64,000 nucleotides of DNA from NCBI RefSeq assembly GCF_024170005.1, contig NZ_JALJXJ010000002.1:62001-126000 (forward strand), written 5' to 3'. This document shows, piece after piece, positions 36,271-46,647 of this stretch. The translations under genes were made by a program, and so were the position numbers. The stretch comes from Azospirillum lipoferum. GTDB taxonomy: Bacteria > Pseudomonadota > Alphaproteobacteria > Azospirillales > Azospirillaceae. Below the pieces are notes generated by a model, which saw nothing but the letters and a program-made list of their open reading frames with translations, did not search any database and was not told the DNA's origin. Positions within the stretch are counted from its first letter, which is position 1. The number at the start of each line of letters is the position of its first letter.

Positions 36271-36919
36271 TCGGCTCTGCATTGTGCTGGAATTGGAAAG
36301 GGCGTCTTCCGTCGAACGCGCCCTGTCCTTACTGAGAGTCCCCCGTAACGCAGTCGATTACGGCAGCGTGCGGACCACCAGATCGCTGATCGGGATATTC
36401 TCCGCCTGTGCTGCTCGACGAACATCGTCTGCGCTTCGCCAATGGCTGCGGCCGCCCAGGCTGGTCAGAACACCGCCGCGCATCGCCACAAAAAGCCCGA
36501 TACGCCCCAGATTGACGATTCTCATCATGATTTTATCCTCCGCCCAATATTGAGTATTTTAGGCAAAATTTCTTTGTTCTTCCCACGTAAGAGCGTTGCT
36601 CTCTGGTCGCAGAGCTATCAAAGGACATCCATAAACGTCAATAAGACTTCCAGCATTCAACTCTGAACGGATTTCATAGGACATATTTCATCCAGGGGTA
36701 AGATCTCCCATCGGAACAGAGATATCCTCACGACATCGTTATTTAGCGCCAATTTTTATCTGCTTTATATCCATTGGGGAAAGTAGATGCCTGACCAAAA
36801 GCCATATCCCGACAGCGCAGCGCGGGAACGTCCGCCTGCCGTGTAGGGTTGTCAGCGAAAGCCGCCAATTCACCTATCGGCGGCAGGTTGCGGGAAAGAA
36901 CCTGCGAGGCATCGGCATC
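36271..36919. other. intergenic region containing one small ORF and an AT-rich island
   Basis: About 650 bases between the chemoreceptor and the GNAT gene. A small minus-strand ORF lies at 36358-36528. Bases 36540-36790 are markedly AT-rich compared with the rest of the window and hold no convincing gene; they may contain promoters for the small ORF and the GNAT gene or be acquired DNA. Confidence 0.5.
36358..36528 (-). CDS. small uncharacterised protein of 56 residues
   Basis: A short ORF that begins with two adjacent Met codons and ends VVRTLP. GGAGG in CGGAGGATAAAATC lies at an ideal distance upstream of the ATG at 36528. Third-position GC is high and rare codons are few, as expected for a resident gene. 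The N-terminal 25 residues are mildly hydrophobic (IVNLGRIGLFVAMRGGVLTSL) and the rest is charged and helical. I do not recognise it. An AT-rich promoter-like stretch precedes it. Confidence 0.6.
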   Translation of the reverse strand: MMRIVNLGRIGLFVAMRGGVLTSLGGRSHWRSADDVRRAAQAENIPISDLVVRTLP

Positions 36920-37570
36920 ATGGCAACAGCACAGCGCCGTACCGGCTCCTGCGGCACGGCCACCAACGACTGCTTCGTGCCGGAAGCGGCAGAGAAAGAC
37001 ACTGGTGAAAGCCGCAACTGCGCGGCACTTGCGCTGCCGCTGACCATTCGTCCCGCACGGCAGGAGGATTTGCCGACGCTGGAATGGTACGGCCTCCACA
37101 CTCCCCATCGCGAGATCATTGCCGGAGCCTTCCGGCTTCAGGAACGCGGTGACGGCGCCATGCTGCTGGCCGACGTCAATAGCTTCCCCGTCGGCCAGAT
37201 CTGCATCGACTTTCTGCGCAAGCGGCCGAGCGGCCGCGCCACCCTGTGGGCATTGCGGGTGTTCCAGCCCTTTCGCGGGCTCGGCATCGGCGTCCGGCTG
37301 GTACGCGCGGCCGAACGGGTGGTGATCCATCGCGGCGTCCCTTTCGCCGAACTGGGCGTGGACCGCGACAATGCCGGCGTCCTACCCTTCTACGAGCGGC
37401 TGGGCTACGAACATTGCGGGCGAGAGCGCGGGCAGTTCCTTTACCACACGCCGGAAGGCCGCCTGGTCCGCGTCGCAATCGACCAATGGCTCCTGCACAA
37501 GCGGCTGCCCGAAGGCAGCTCCGCGGCCGGCACGGACACCAGTCGAAACCTGAAGCTGGCCGGCGACTGA
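36920..37570 (+). CDS. GNAT-family N-acetyltransferase
   Basis: A 216-residue protein with a GNAT domain at about residues 40-190. The acetyl-CoA pyrophosphate loop is FQPFRGLGIGVRLVRAAE (R-x-x-G-x-G type), followed by ELGVDRDNAGVLPFYERLGYE, the typical strand-helix of motif B. The N-terminal 40 residues are variable, with several cysteines, and could be partly non-coding; a later start near MLLAD would truncate the fold. Substrate unknown. It converges on the gene at 37574 with only three bases between stops. Confidence 0.82.
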   Translation: MATAQRRTGSCGTATNDCFVPEAAEKDTGESRNCAALALPLTIRPARQEDLPTLEWYGLHTPHREIIAGAFRLQERGDGAMLLADVNSFPVGQICIDFLRKRPSGRATLWALRVFQPFRGLGIGVRLVRAAERVVIHRGVPFAELGVDRDNAGVLPFYERLGYEHCGRERGQFLYHTPEGRLVRVAIDQWLLHKRLPEGSSAAGTDTSRNLKLAGD

Positions 37571-37573
37571 GCC

Positions 37574-38077
37574 CTATTCCGCCGCCATCGCCAGATCGAC
37601 CACGGTCGCACTGCTTGCCGGTGCGATCAGCCTTGCTGCCCGGCGGCGCGGCAGGAAGATGCGGGCGCCGTCCAGGATTCCCCCCAACTCCCCCATCGCG
37701 TCGGTTGCCATGCACAGGGCGACTGGCGGAAGCCAGCGGTCGAACAGCTGCGCCGCCACCTCGGCATCGCCGCTCTGCACCGCGGCCAAGGAGTCCAGCA
37801 GGGCGGCCTCATCGGCGCTGATCCGGCTGCAAGCCGGGCAGCGGATCTCCGGCTGGCGGGCGCCAGCCACCGCAAAAGTGCCGAGCAGGGCGAACAACGG
37901 CAGGAGCGCGGTGTTCGGCACCCCAGCCACATTCAGCCCAATGCGCATCGACGCCATTGCCCCGGCAGTGCCCGCACGGAACCACTGACGCACGCCGGTC
38001 AGCAGCGCCCGTTCGGCGGTCGTCAGATCCGATACCGTCCAGGGCGAGGGCCGCCCCTCTTCCACCGTCCCGCACAT
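37574..38077 (-). CDS. uncharacterised protein with CxxC motif, possibly iron-regulated
   Basis: A 167-residue protein of no family I recognise. The N-terminal half is helical with a moderately hydrophobic segment (NTALLPLFALLGTFAVAG, about residues 55-72). A CxxC pair follows in IRCPACSRIS, which might bind a metal. The C-terminal half is alanine-rich and helical. A Fur-like sequence lies about 55 bases upstream of the start, so expression under iron limitation is possible. A membrane or peripheral location cannot be decided. Homologues would be needed to name it. Confidence 0.7.
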   Translation of the reverse strand: MCGTVEEGRPSPWTVSDLTTAERALLTGVRQWFRAGTAGAMASMRIGLNVAGVPNTALLPLFALLGTFAVAGARQPEIRCPACSRISADEAALLDSLAAVQSGDAEVAAQLFDRWLPPVALCMATDAMGELGGILDGARIFLPRRRAARLIAPASSATVVDLAMAAE

Positions 38078-38130
38078 GCCGATGCTCCTTCATCCGGTTG
38101 CAGGAGCATCCTAGCGCCTCTCGCTTTTAA

Positions 38131-38152
38131 TTGCGAGTCATTCTTATTTGCG
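38131..38152. promoter_or_regulatory. candidate Fur-like box
   Basis: On the minus strand TAAGAATGACTCGCA (38132-38146) matches the Fur consensus TGANAATNATTNTCA at nine of twelve positions, inside an AT-rich patch. It lies about 55 bases upstream of the unknown gene at 37574-38077. It is weaker than the box at 22858. Confidence 0.45.
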
Positions 38153-38265
38153 TCTACGCCTGTGACAAAAAATGGTCGTCCGTGACAGTGAAAATCATGG
38201 AAAGGTCGCGTTAACGAACGGCGGCAATCCTGAAGCGACTAAGCAGTACAGGGGGATCGCTGGGC

Positions 38266-39435
38266 ATGAGGCGGACAATTCGGGGGATGGTTCTCGGACT
38301 GGTCGCAACGATCGGACTGGCTGTCGCCGGAGGCCTGACGGTCGCCCGTCCGGCAACGGCACAGATCGTTCTGAAGTCCGCCTATGGCGAGGCATCGCTG
38401 ACCGGCCCGGCCAAGGCGCGGGGCGCCGTGGTGTGGAGCCACGGCCGCTCGGTCGACTCCGAGGATTCGGAGGCCCCCACCCCACTCTACATGAAGGCTC
38501 TGCGCGACGCCGGCTGGGACGTCTACCGGCTCGATCGCATGCGGGTCAGCGACACCCTGCCCAACAGCTCCCGCGCACTCGCCGGCTATTCGGAAGCGCT
38601 GAAGGCCAAGGGCTATCGCCGGGTCGCCCTGACCGGCCAGTCCTTCGGCGCCTTCATCTCGCTGATCGCCGCCGGCCAGACCAATGCCATCGACGCGGTC
38701 ATTGCCACGGCCCCGGCCGCCTTCGGCAACTTCACCGAGGCCTTCGACAGCTACCGCGAAAATGCCGCCCAGCTCTGGCCGATCCTGCGTGAGGTGCGCC
38801 GGGCACGGGTGATGATGTTCCTCTTCCACGGCGACGACTTCGATCCGGGTGGGCGCGCCGAGCCGACCCGCAATATCCTGACCCAGCGCGGGCTGAGCAG
38901 CCTGATCGTCGACCAGCCGTCGCTGCTGACCGGTCATGGCGCTGCCAACACAGGCCTGTTCGTCCGCCGCTTCGGCGCCTGCATCGTCCGCTTCGCCGAA
39001 GAGCCCCCGTCCTCGAATGACCCGCCCTGCGACGAGACCTGGGGCCGCAGCCCCAGTGCCGAGATGCTGCAGGCCGCCCTGCCCGCCAACGCCTCTGGCT
39101 CCGCCAAGGGCAACGACGCCACCACCGCCCTGCGTCCCTATATGGGCATGTGGTACGGCAGCTACATCAATGGCCGCGAGGTCGCGCTGTCGGTGGAGAA
39201 GGCGGAGGGCGACGCCGTCTATGCCGACTATGTGCTCGGCGCCGGCATGGAAGCAGACCAGCCCGCCGAGCGGGTGCGCCGCAAGGGCCGGATCGAGAAT
39301 GGCGAGCTGGTCTTCGACGAGAAGGGCCGCAACATCCTGCGCTACCGTCTGCGCCCCGATGGCCGGGTCGCCGCCAGCTGGCTGGACAAGGACGGCCATG
39401 GCCGGCTCGACACGGTGCTGCGCCGGGTGAACTGA
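38266..39435 (+). CDS. exported alpha/beta-hydrolase-like protein
   Basis: A 389-residue protein with a signal peptide (residues 1-33, cleavage near ATA-QI). Residues about 50-240 look like an alpha/beta hydrolase: WSHGRS near the oxyanion position, nucleophile elbow GQSFGAF near residue 125, LFHGDDFDP carrying a possible acid, and GHGAAN with a candidate catalytic His. A separate C-terminal domain (residues 285-389) begins RPYMGMWYGSYINGRE and appears to be all-beta; its role is unknown. Substrate unknown. It ends at a palindrome shared with a convergent hydrolase gene. Confidence 0.78.
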   Translation: MRRTIRGMVLGLVATIGLAVAGGLTVARPATAQIVLKSAYGEASLTGPAKARGAVVWSHGRSVDSEDSEAPTPLYMKALRDAGWDVYRLDRMRVSDTLPNSSRALAGYSEALKAKGYRRVALTGQSFGAFISLIAAGQTNAIDAVIATAPAAFGNFTEAFDSYRENAAQLWPILREVRRARVMMFLFHGDDFDPGGRAEPTRNILTQRGLSSLIVDQPSLLTGHGAANTGLFVRRFGACIVRFAEEPPSSNDPPCDETWGRSPSAEMLQAALPANASGSAKGNDATTALRPYMGMWYGSYINGREVALSVEKAEGDAVYADYVLGAGMEADQPAERVRRKGRIENGELVFDEKGRNILRYRLRPDGRVAASWLDKDGHGRLDTVLRRVN

Positions 39436-39445
39436 TCACCGGCTC

Positions 39446-39467
39446 CGGAGGGCTGCTCAGCCCTCCG
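39446..39467. terminator. perfect palindrome between convergent genes, likely terminator
   Basis: CGGAGGGCTG-CT-CAGCCCTCCG is a 10-base perfect inverted repeat between the stops at 39435 and 39471. There is no T-run, so its terminator role is likely but weak. Confidence 0.5.
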
Positions 39468-39470
39468 CCC

Positions 39471-40334
39471 TCACCCTTCCGCCAGGAAGTTGCGGACGAT
39501 GGCGATCTGCCCGTCCGTCATCAGCGACGGGGCATGGCCGGTATTGGGGATTTCCACCACCCGCACCAGACCCGCGGCCCCCGGTCCACGCTCCGCCATT
39601 CTCTCCGCCGTCTCGGCGCTCAGCAGATCGGAGTCCGCGCCGCGCAGGACCAGTACCGGGCAGCGCACCCGATCCCACAGCGCCCACAGATCGACATCGC
39701 CGATCGGCGCCGTCTTGAACGCGTCGCCGATGGCGGGATCATAGGCGAGCCGGAAACGCCCGTCGGGCAGCGGCCGGGCGCTGTGCTGCGCCATGTGGCG
39801 CCAGCAGTCGTCGCTGATCGTGCCGAACCCCATCAGCACGAAGCGCAGGTAGGATTCCAGCGCCGGCAGATCCTCGAACACCGGGTCCTTGCCGACATAG
39901 TCGGCGATCCGCTGCAACCCGGCCTGGGCGATAAAGGGACCGACATCGTTGATGACCATGCGACGGATCGGGCTGTTGGCCTGCGCCGCCAGCGTCATGC
40001 CGATCAGCCCGCCCATCGAGGTGCCGATCCAGTCGACCGTCTCCACCCCCATGCGGGCGATCAGCGCCACCATGTCGGCACAATATTGCGGATAGCCGTA
40101 GAGCGCCGGCACCGGCAACCAGTCGCTGCGCCCGCGCCCGACCACGTCGGGACAGGCGACGCGCCAGCCATCGGCCAGGGCGAGCGCCAGCCGGTCGAAA
40201 TCACGGCCGTTCCGCGTCAGTCCATGGACGCACACCGCTGTCCGCGCCGCGTCGTCCCGCCCCCACTGGGTGTAGGCGATCTTGTGGAACCCGGCGGCGC
40301 TGAGGCCGAGGACGTTGCGTTCGGACATCGGCAC
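39471..40334 (-). CDS. alpha/beta hydrolase
   Basis: A 287-residue cytoplasmic hydrolase. VCVHGLTRNGRDF near residue 35 is the oxyanion-hole strand turn, the nucleophile is in GTSMGGLIGM near residue 106, the acid is likely in VLRGADSDLL and the base is His in NTGHAPSL. The overall layout resembles carboxylesterase or haloalkane dehalogenase-like enzymes, but no substrate is indicated. Two close Met codons make the start 40334 or 40328. The lytic transglycosylase gene lies 31 bases upstream on the same strand. Confidence 0.88.
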   Translation of the reverse strand: MPMSERNVLGLSAAGFHKIAYTQWGRDDAARTAVCVHGLTRNGRDFDRLALALADGWRVACPDVVGRGRSDWLPVPALYGYPQYCADMVALIARMGVETVDWIGTSMGGLIGMTLAAQANSPIRRMVINDVGPFIAQAGLQRIADYVGKDPVFEDLPALESYLRFVLMGFGTISDDCWRHMAQHSARPLPDGRFRLAYDPAIGDAFKTAPIGDVDLWALWDRVRCPVLVLRGADSDLLSAETAERMAERGPGAAGLVRVVEIPNTGHAPSLMTDGQIAIVRNFLAEG

Positions 40335-40365
40335 GGGCGGGCACTCCTGTTCGGAAATGACGGGG

Positions 40366-41265
40366 CTATCCCTTTTTCGGCGATTTGGCGCCGCGAGGCA
40401 ACTCCGCCTCGACAGCGCGTTCCGCCGCAGCGCGAATGGCCGGCATCGCCGAAGACGGCTCCGTCACCGCCCCGTCGAAGGGATGGCGGGTGTTGTCGTA
40501 GAGGCGGCGGATGATGCGGACGTAGTTGCGGGTCTCGTCATAGGGCGGCACGCCCTTGTAGCGGTCGACCGCCCCCTCCCCGGCATTGTAGCCGGCCAGC
40601 GCCAGCGTCACGTCGCCCTGGAAATAGGCCAGCAGCCAGCGCAGGTACTTCACCCCGCCGGTGATGTTCTGCTTCGGGTCGAAGACGTCGCCGACACCGA
40701 AGCGATCGGCTGTATCGGGGATCAGCTGCATCAGGCCGGCGGCATCCTTCGGCGACACCGCATCGGTGCGGAAGGCGCTTTCCGCCTGGATCACCGCCAG
40801 CACCAGCGCCGGATCGAGACCATATTTCGGCGCGATGGAGTTGACCAGCGCCACCACCTCTGCCGGAGGAGGACCGACCTCGCGCACCGGACCTGCGCCG
40901 GGCCGGCACCAGGGACGGATGCGCCCCATGCGGCCAGGGACGTAGTTGACCAGCCGCCGCGCCTCCGGATGTCCGCGCGAGGCGGCGGCGCGCAGCCAGG
41001 CCGTGCCGAGCCGCCGGTCCTTGCGAACCCCCTTGCCGAACAGATAGCGGCGGGCCAGCCGGAATGCGGCATTGGCGTCGCCCTGCTCCGCCAGTTCGCA
41101 ATCGCCGGACTTGGTCTTCAATGACGGGGGCGGCAGTTCAGCCACCGCCTTCGGCTTCGCCATCGATTGCGCGTCCGCCGCCGACGCGATGGAGACCGAA
41201 CCGAAGCCGGCGCCCCACAGCGCCAGCGCAATCAGCGGCACCATCACGACACGACGAACAAGCAA
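40366..41265 (-). CDS. lytic transglycosylase with Sel1-like repeats
   Basis: A 299-residue exported peptidoglycan-cleaving enzyme. A signal peptide (about residues 1-30) is followed by one or two Sel1-like repeats (GDANAAFRLARRYLFGKG, residues about 63-105) and a Slt/LT domain. The catalytic Glu is in VIQAESAFRTDAVSPKDA near residue 163, with GLMQLIPDTADRFGV and NAGEGAVDRY as the other SLT signatures. The Sel1 section probably mediates protein contacts. Lytic transglycosylases cut between MurNAc and GlcNAc; the exact cell-wall role is not known. Confidence 0.92.
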   Translation of the reverse strand: MLVRRVVMVPLIALALWGAGFGSVSIASAADAQSMAKPKAVAELPPPSLKTKSGDCELAEQGDANAAFRLARRYLFGKGVRKDRRLGTAWLRAAASRGHPEARRLVNYVPGRMGRIRPWCRPGAGPVREVGPPPAEVVALVNSIAPKYGLDPALVLAVIQAESAFRTDAVSPKDAAGLMQLIPDTADRFGVGDVFDPKQNITGGVKYLRWLLAYFQGDVTLALAGYNAGEGAVDRYKGVPPYDETRNYVRIIRRLYDNTRHPFDGAVTEPSSAMPAIRAAAERAVEAELPRGAKSPKKG

Positions 41266-41373
41266 CCCTCAGCCCTCCTGCGACCCCGCACCATCCTACG
41301 GGAAGCGCAAGTATGGTGTTGCAACCTGTTCAGGACAAGGGTGGGTCGACAAGGGCGGTTCGGCAGGAGTGGC

Positions 41374-43894
<2,521 letters not shown>

Positions 43895-44911
43895 ATGTCA
43901 GACAAGTTCTTCTCCGAGATTTCCGAAACACTCTCTTCCGCCCGCTCGGTGGAAGACCTAACCCGCCCTCTGCTGAGCCTGCTGGAAGCGGTGACGGAAC
44001 TCGAAGCGACCTATCTGACCTGCATTGATCAGGACTTGGGCGTACAGAAGGTTCTGTTCTCCTACAACACCAAGACAATGACGATTCCCGAGGGACTCGT
44101 CGTTCCCTGGGAGGGAACCCTATGCAAGCGGGCACTCGACGAGGGGAAGTACTATACCGACGACGTGCCGACGCTGTGGGGCGACTGTGACGCCGCCAAG
44201 GCCCTCGGCATCCAGACCTATGTCAGCACTCCGGTCAGGCTGAATGACGGCACTCTGTTCGGGACGCTGTGCGCGGCCGGCTCGGAACGCAAGCCGCTGA
44301 CGCCGAAGGGTGAGCAGACTCTCCGACTCTTCTCCTCGCTCATCGGCCTGCATGTCGAGCGGGAGCAGCTTCTGAAGAACCTGCAATCGGTCAACAGCGC
44401 GCTGGAAGCCCATTCCTTCACCGACGTGCTGACCGGATTGCCCAACCGTCGCTTCCTTCTGAAGGAGATGGGCCGTCTGTTCGCCGAAGCCGAAGCGACG
44501 GGGCAGACGGTCCTGATCGCCTTCATCGATCTGGATGGCTTCAAGGCGATCAACGACAGTCACGGGCATGAAGTCGGCGACGTGTTTCTGATCGAGGTCG
44601 GAAAGCGGCTATCCGACGGTCTCCGGGCAGGCGACGTCCTGGCTCGCTTCGGCGGCGACGAATTCATCGTCACCGGACTGGGACCTGCCGGGGAAACCGC
44701 AGGCCAAGCGGCAGCGAAGGCCCTGTGCGACCGCCTGGCACCGCTGCTGACCGGGAATTACCTGTTGCGCGGCGTCACGTTGCACTATTCCGGCGCAAGC
44801 TTCGGCCCCACCGCCGCCGATCCGCGCCTCCTCGACGTGGATGCCGCGTTGAGAAAGGCGGATGCCGCAATGTACGAGGTGAAGCGCGAACGGAAGGCGC
44901 TCGGAGTCTGA
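43895..44911 (+). CDS. diguanylate cyclase with GAF sensor domain
   Basis: A 338-residue soluble cyclase. Residues about 20-160 form a GAF domain that could bind a small ligand. The GGDEF catalytic domain spans about 175-335 with an intact GGDEF at 253-257 and an RxxD inhibitory site (RAGD, 244-247), so c-di-GMP product inhibition is expected. The DxLTGLPNRR start motif is also intact. No phosphodiesterase domain is attached. By c-di-GMP it may affect motility or surface polysaccharide; a polysaccharide synthase lies in the same neighbourhood, but no direct link is shown. Confidence 0.93.
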   Translation: MSDKFFSEISETLSSARSVEDLTRPLLSLLEAVTELEATYLTCIDQDLGVQKVLFSYNTKTMTIPEGLVVPWEGTLCKRALDEGKYYTDDVPTLWGDCDAAKALGIQTYVSTPVRLNDGTLFGTLCAAGSERKPLTPKGEQTLRLFSSLIGLHVEREQLLKNLQSVNSALEAHSFTDVLTGLPNRRFLLKEMGRLFAEAEATGQTVLIAFIDLDGFKAINDSHGHEVGDVFLIEVGKRLSDGLRAGDVLARFGGDEFIVTGLGPAGETAGQAAAKALCDRLAPLLTGNYLLRGVTLHYSGASFGPTAADPRLLDVDAALRKADAAMYEVKRERKALGV

Positions 44912-44963
44912 TCGGGGGAACGGGGCGCCGGATTCCCATATCCCGGCGCCCCTATTGCAGACC

Positions 44964-45350
44964 CTACCCCAGCGCTTTCGGGTTGGAGATTCCCAGCCGC
45001 GCTTCAACGATGGCTTCCAGTGAGTCCATCAGCACATCCTGGCCCTCATTGTCGAAGTCGCCGGCGGCGATCTCGATGCACAGGCGGTGCTGCAAGGCTT
45101 CCACCCGCTTGCGCAGATCCTCACCGGACAGCGCGTCGTCGGCATCCTCGCCATAGAGCAGGGAGAGCGCACCCAGCATCGAATGGCCGGCGGCATCCAG
45201 CCCCTTCAATTCCCGTTCGGCGATCTCCAGTGCGTTGGCGACCATCAGGGCGGCGAAACGGGCTTCCGGCGCCACATGGGGAAGCACGTCGGCGCGGAAG
45301 GTGGTGGCGGCGATCTCCAGCAGGCCGCGGGCGTCGGGATTGGCGCGCAT
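44964..45350 (-). CDS. DUF6285 protein
   Basis: A 128-residue, mostly helical acidic protein that fits the DUF6285 family, commonly found beside aminoglycoside-phosphotransferase-like kinases and acyl-CoA dehydrogenases. The segment FAALMVANALEIAEREL is characteristic. Its ATG shares one base with the stop of the upstream kinase gene (TGATG), so the two are translationally linked. No catalytic motif is visible. It may be an accessory subunit of the kinase, which is inference. Confidence 0.82.
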   Translation of the reverse strand: MRANPDARGLLEIAATTFRADVLPHVAPEARFAALMVANALEIAERELKGLDAAGHSMLGALSLLYGEDADDALSGEDLRKRVEALQHRLCIEIAAGDFDNEGQDVLMDSLEAIVEARLGISNPKALG

Positions 45351-46447
45351 CAGGCCACCTTTTCCACGGCGCCAGATGCCACACTGTCAACCGCCATGCC
45401 GCCGATGGCGCGCAGATGGCGCAGCATGTCCATCTCGATCTCCGGCAGCATCCGCCCGGTCAGCGCCAGTTCCAGCGAGCGCTCGGCACCGGAGCTGTGG
45501 CGCAGCCCCTGTTCCACCGCGATCGCCGCCCAACGCAGATAGGCCGCCGTCTCCCAATAGGCGACGCGCGCCGGATCGACACGGCGGCCGGAGGTCTCCT
45601 CGTAGCCGGCGTAGAAATCTGCGCGATCGGCAATGCCGCCCGCCTCGCGGTCGGGCCGGCGGAAGCGCCAGGAGCGGGCACAGAACCAGCCCAGATCCTC
45701 CATCGGGTCGCTGAATCCCGAGAACTCCCAATCCAGAATCGCAGTCAGCGCGCCGTCCTTGACCAGATAATTGCCAGTGCGGAAATCGCGATGGCACAGC
45801 ACCACCGCCCCCGGCAACGGCGCGTTGACCTCCAGCCAGCGCAGCCCCCAGGCGATCACCGGATCGCGGCGCGCCAACTCGCCGAACCAGCGGCGGAACT
45901 GAGCCAGCGTTTCCTGCGCCGGGCAGTCCGGCGCCTCGCCCAGCCGGTCGAGCCCTTCGGTCTCCGGTGTGATCCGGTGCAGCAGGCCGAGTTGCCGCCC
46001 GAGTTCGCGCGCCAGCTCCGGCTGCGCCACCTCCGACCGCGTCACAGCATGGCCGGCACCAAGCCCTTCGGCCCGCCGCATGATGTAGAAGTCATGGCCC
46101 AGCACGGCCGGATCGTCGCAGCCGAGCAGCGGCTCCGGCGCCATCACCCCGGCTGCGAAGGCGGCACGCAGCACCACGAATTCCCGCAGCTTGCCAATGC
46201 TGGCGGAGATGCGCCCGCCGCCCTCGGCCCGCAATACGCAGGCATGGCGCCCGGTCAGCGGCCCACCGTCGACGTCCAGTGTCACCGCCAAGTTCAGGGA
46301 GATTGCACCGCCGCCGAGCCGGCCATCCTCCGTCACCGTAACCCGGGACGCGTCGGCCTGTGCAGCCAGCCACTGTTCCAGTCGAACCCGGTTGTCACCG
46401 GACAGCAGCGATGGCGGGGACTGGTCGGACGCTTTCACGACGTGCAT
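45350..46447 (-). CDS. APH-like phosphotransferase family protein
   Basis: A 365-residue kinase-fold protein. The catalytic loop CHRDFRTGNYL (Brenner motif HxDxxxxN) is near residue 220, and the metal-binding DWEFSGFSDP follows. It resembles the ACAD10/11-associated phosphotransferases that phosphorylate 4-hydroxy-acyl-CoAs, rather than aminoglycoside-resistance enzymes, judging by the DUF6285 partner. No acyl-CoA dehydrogenase gene is adjacent in the window, so the pathway is uncertain. GAGGGAGAA precedes the ATG. Confidence 0.85.
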   Translation of the reverse strand: MHVVKASDQSPPSLLSGDNRVRLEQWLAAQADASRVTVTEDGRLGGGAISLNLAVTLDVDGGPLTGRHACVLRAEGGGRISASIGKLREFVVLRAAFAAGVMAPEPLLGCDDPAVLGHDFYIMRRAEGLGAGHAVTRSEVAQPELARELGRQLGLLHRITPETEGLDRLGEAPDCPAQETLAQFRRWFGELARRDPVIAWGLRWLEVNAPLPGAVVLCHRDFRTGNYLVKDGALTAILDWEFSGFSDPMEDLGWFCARSWRFRRPDREAGGIADRADFYAGYEETSGRRVDPARVAYWETAAYLRWAAIAVEQGLRHSSGAERSLELALTGRMLPEIEMDMLRHLRAIGGMAVDSVASGAVEKVA

Positions 46448-46578
46448 GACATTCTCCCTCGGAAGGTTGCCGGGCGCGTTGGGGCCGCGCGTCTTTTTAC
46501 GGTCTCAGCCGCCGATGGTAGGCACGAAGCGCTGTTGCCGACAAGCTTCACCTTGGTGAGAAAAGCGACTACACCCCC

Positions 46579-46623
46579 AAAAAAGTCGGCCCCTCCCCCG
46601 TCGGATGGACGGGAAAGGGGCCG
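46579..46623 (-). terminator. rho-independent terminator of the GH17-GT2 gene
   Basis: CGGCCCCTCCCCCGTC (46587-46602) pairs with GACGGGAAAGGGGCCG (46608-46623) with a few mismatches. On the minus strand the stem is followed by TTTTTT (46579-46584), right downstream of the 46648 stop. Confidence 0.8.
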
Positions 46624-46647
46624 TATTTTGCATGGGGCGTTGAGAGC

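Noticed and set aside
36743..37330. 195-codon minus-strand frame over the GNAT gene
   Set aside because: It is the antisense shadow of a gene with clear GNAT motifs, and its composition is unusual for a protein.
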